This document shows positions 5,480 through 6,884 of a DNA stretch of 6,884 bases, piece after piece; position 1 is the stretch's first letter, and the number at the start of each line of letters is the position of its first letter. Source of the DNA: Chitinophagaceae bacterium (GTDB lineage Bacteria; Bacteroidota; Bacteroidia; Chitinophagales; UBA10324); the NCBI GenBank assembly GCA_023251195.1, contig JAHEZG010000210.1, positions 1-6,884 on the forward strand, in the 5' to 3' direction. A program made the position numbers and the translations under genes. The notes below the pieces were generated by a model, which saw only the letters and a program-made list of their open reading frames with translations, did not search any database and was not told the DNA's origin.

Positions 5480-6475
5480 TTATTTTTTAGTTGTGTTCTT
5501 ACCAATCAAGTTATTAAACCGATAACCCAACAGCAGTTTCACTTTAACCGGATCATAAGCAATGCGATGACCTGAGCCGATGCCGATGTAGTTATAATCA
5601 GCATTGAATAATAAAAATGAATAAATTTTAGTTCCTGAATATCCGATCGCATTGCGCATCAGAAAACCGGGAGTAATATTCAGCGGAACTGTTCGGTAAT
5701 AATCTGTTTTGATTTCCGGAGAATGTAAGCCCAGTTTTGGGGTGAACGAAAGCATAACATAAAAATGATGAGGCAACACCAAAGTGAAAGCATATCCAGC
5801 CGTGATTCCCCCGGTCAGAATGTTGGCTTCTGAAATATTAATACCTGCATTTATTGTTGTTGCTAAAGAAGGCGAGAGAAGTAAGCTGTCAGCAGCAATA
5901 TCAAGGTAACTTAAATAAACACCGGCGAGTGGAGTGCCTGCGCTGTGCAATTGAATTTGTGTTCCAATACTTGCTGCATCAAACGAAAACCGACGATGAT
6001 TAAAATTGTAATTGTAATTCATGCCGAGGTTGAAAGTGTGAATGTCGGGTCGAAACTGAGTGCGCACTTTCTCCATATTGCTGTTGTAGATTACAGCAGT
6101 GTAACGGTGATATAACTGAATGGTGATTTCCATTAGGTGCGCATGCGAATAAACAGAACTGAGAAGTGCAATGTTTCTTGATCTGCTGTCGAAATTGGAA
6201 GAGTAAAAATTAGTAGCAAGATCGAATGTCAAATTTTTATACGATGCACCAAACCCTGCTGAGAGTTTTACATCTGGTTTAAAAGATGCAGTGAAATTAT
6301 TTCCTGAGAATAGAAACTGATCGTACTTCGATGCACTGTAAATACGCAGCGACCATTTTGAAGCCAGATTATTTATATACTTCGCATCTTCAACCGATTT
6401 TAAATCGTCAGGGATTTGCGAATACGAAGCGGAGAAAACGGAAATAGAAATTGTAATAAGGAAAAATAATTTCAC
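5480..6475 (-). CDS. DUF4421 family outer-membrane-type protein, GTG start
   Basis: A 331-residue precursor when read from GTG at 6475. This start gives a clean signal peptide (MKLFFLITISISVFSASYSQ, cleavage after Q20). The frame is open upstream to an ATG at 6751, but that extension overlaps the small membrane-protein gene out of frame, is rich in His, Cys and Arg unlike the rest, and would bury the signal peptide; no ATG lies between. The mature protein fits DUF4421, a Bacteroidota family: WSLRIYSASKYDQFLF at 41-56, FRPD at 141-144, YNFNHRRFS at 156-164, QLHSAGTPLAG at 175-185, and a C-terminal strand ending LLLGYRFNN (314-322). The alternating strands with aromatic girdles suggest an outer-membrane beta-barrel (inference); the biochemical role of the family is not known to me. 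It follows the small membrane gene after 26 nt and is probably co-transcribed. It converges on the AsmA-like gene with a 38-nt gap that shows no strong terminator. Confidence 0.82.
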   Translation of the reverse strand: MKLFFLITISISVFSASYSQIPDDLKSVEDAKYINNLASKWSLRIYSASKYDQFLFSGNNFTASFKPDVKLSAGFGASYKNLTFDLATNFYSSNFDSRSRNIALLSSVYSHAHLMEITIQLYHRYTAVIYNSNMEKVRTQFRPDIHTFNLGMNYNYNFNHRRFSFDAASIGTQIQLHSAGTPLAGVYLSYLDIAADSLLLSPSLATTINAGINISEANILTGGITAGYAFTLVLPHHFYVMLSFTPKLGLHSPEIKTDYYRTVPLNITPGFLMRNAIGYSGTKIYSFLLFNADYNYIGIGSGHRIAYDPVKVKLLLGYRFNNLIGKNTTKK

Positions 6476-6501
6476 TTTTGAAAATTTGGTTGTGAAATAT
6501 T

Positions 6502-6687
6502 TCAGGTATGAAAACTTTTTAAAGAGTTCAACAATCCGAAAACTTCGAGCAACCAAACGATAACGACAATAACGACAACTATATTTAAAATGTTTTTGAT
6601 TTTGCGATCCATGGGAATGTAGGTGTTCACTAACCAAAGTAAAACTCCGACTACGATAAGGATGAGAATGACATTGAGAATTGGCAT
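6502..6687 (-). CDS. Small two-helix membrane protein, Thivi_2564 family
   Basis: A 61-residue protein with two hydrophobic helices (about residues 2-20 and 33-51) joined by a short polar turn with the conserved phrase NTYIPMDRKIKNILN (21-35). Length, the W18 and W45 positions and this turn match the small membrane family annotated as Thivi_2564, found in Proteobacteria and Bacteroidota; no function is known to me. The start is ATG at 6687, about 20 nt after the -7-like box of the double-box promoter element (6708-6775). The DUF4421 gene follows 26 nt after its stop. It is the correct reading of this stretch; the longer overlapping frame from 6751 is not. Confidence 0.85.
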   Translation of the reverse strand: MPILNVILILIVVGVLLWLVNTYIPMDRKIKNILNIVVVIVVIVWLLEVFGLLNSLKSFHT

Positions 6688-6707
6688 GGGAATTATTTTT
6701 ATGATGA

Positions 6708-6775
6708 ATGCAAAGGTTTGCGCAATACTGTTCTAAATTGTTACACAACAATTTGTAATTGTTACATCATTCACA
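6708..6775 (-). promoter_or_regulatory. Double-box promoter element, copy 3 (Thivi_2564-DUF4421 unit)
   Basis: Plus-strand coordinates: ATGCAAAG at 6708-6715 (minus CTTTGCAT; as a -7 box AACCTTTG), exactly 24 nt, GTTACACAAC at 6740-6749, second box GTTACATCA at 6761-6769 (start-to-start 21 bp), TTCACA at 6770-6775. The spacer carries a 7-bp inverted repeat, AACAATT TGT AATTGTT (6747-6763). The far end is only 12 nt from the stop of the upstream gene, so the element fills the whole available intergenic space. Confidence 0.75.
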
Positions 6776-6787
6776 CATTTATTCATA

Positions 6788-6884
6788 TTACAATTTTGTT
6801 TTCTCCCGCTGCTTGATGAATTGTAAGCGTGGCGGTTGATTATTGAACTCATTCATTTGCGCATACGCTTTTGTTAACGACTCC
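6788..6884 (-). CDS. C-terminal end of an unidentified protein (partial)
   Basis: The minus strand is open from the window edge to a TAA at 6790-6788, giving 31 residues: ESLTKAYAQMNEF, then NNQPPRLQFIKQREKTKL. The other two frames on this strand are not needed, and the mixed polar/basic composition looks like a genuine C-terminus. Its stop is followed within 12 nt by the double-box promoter of the next minus-strand unit, as expected for a gene end. I do not recognise the family. Confidence 0.55.
   Translation of the reverse strand, partial: ESLTKAYAQMNEFNNQPPRLQFIKQREKTKL

Noticed and set aside
2142..6775. The repeated GTTACACAAC elements as ends of an insertion sequence or integration sites
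   Set aside because: All three copies are in the same orientation, no transposase or integrase is present, no target duplications are seen, and each sits at a fixed distance from a -7-like box upstream of a gene.

Overview
The window looks like a chromosomal segment of a Bacteroidota bacterium, probably of the Chitinophagales/Sphingobacteriales type. Four signs point there: a secreted protein ending in a type IX secretion (T9SS) type A sorting domain, a DUF4421 outer-membrane-type protein, start codons with no clear Shine-Dalgarno sequence and A-rich leaders, and promoter boxes resembling the Bacteroidota -7 element TAnnTTTG. The assignment rests on family recognition, not on a database search.

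Layout. Positions 1-2071 (minus strand) hold a compact four-gene signalling operon: three tandem single-domain response regulators, then a PAS-domain sensor protein whose coiled coil is built from 21-residue repeats and runs off the left edge. Positions 2072-2383 carry the promoter of this operon and the rho-independent terminator of the next gene. Positions 2384-3331 (minus) encode a secreted protein with two fibronectin type III-like domains and a T9SS sorting tail. After a gene-poor 358 bp gap, 3690-5441 (plus) encodes a membrane-anchored AsmA/DUF748-like protein. Positions 5480-6687 (minus) hold a two-gene unit: a small two-helix membrane protein of the Thivi_2564 type followed by a DUF4421 protein that most likely starts at GTG. 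The right edge (6788-6884, minus) contains the last 31 codons of another gene.

The most interesting signal is not a gene. Each minus-strand transcription unit whose start is in the window has the same regulatory module upstream. On the plus strand it reads ATGYAAAG, 24 nt, GTTACACAAC, then a second 9-bp box (GTTRCAYMA) 21 bp after the first, then TTCACA. The internal spacing is identical in all three copies (2142-2209, 3368-3435, 6708-6775), while the distance to the start codon varies from 53 to 103 nt. ATGYAAAG is the complement of a -7-like CTTTRCAT. The arrangement therefore looks like a dedicated activator- or repressor-controlled promoter with two direct-repeat half-sites two helical turns apart. 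It would tie the signalling operon, the secreted protein and the membrane-protein pair into one regulon.
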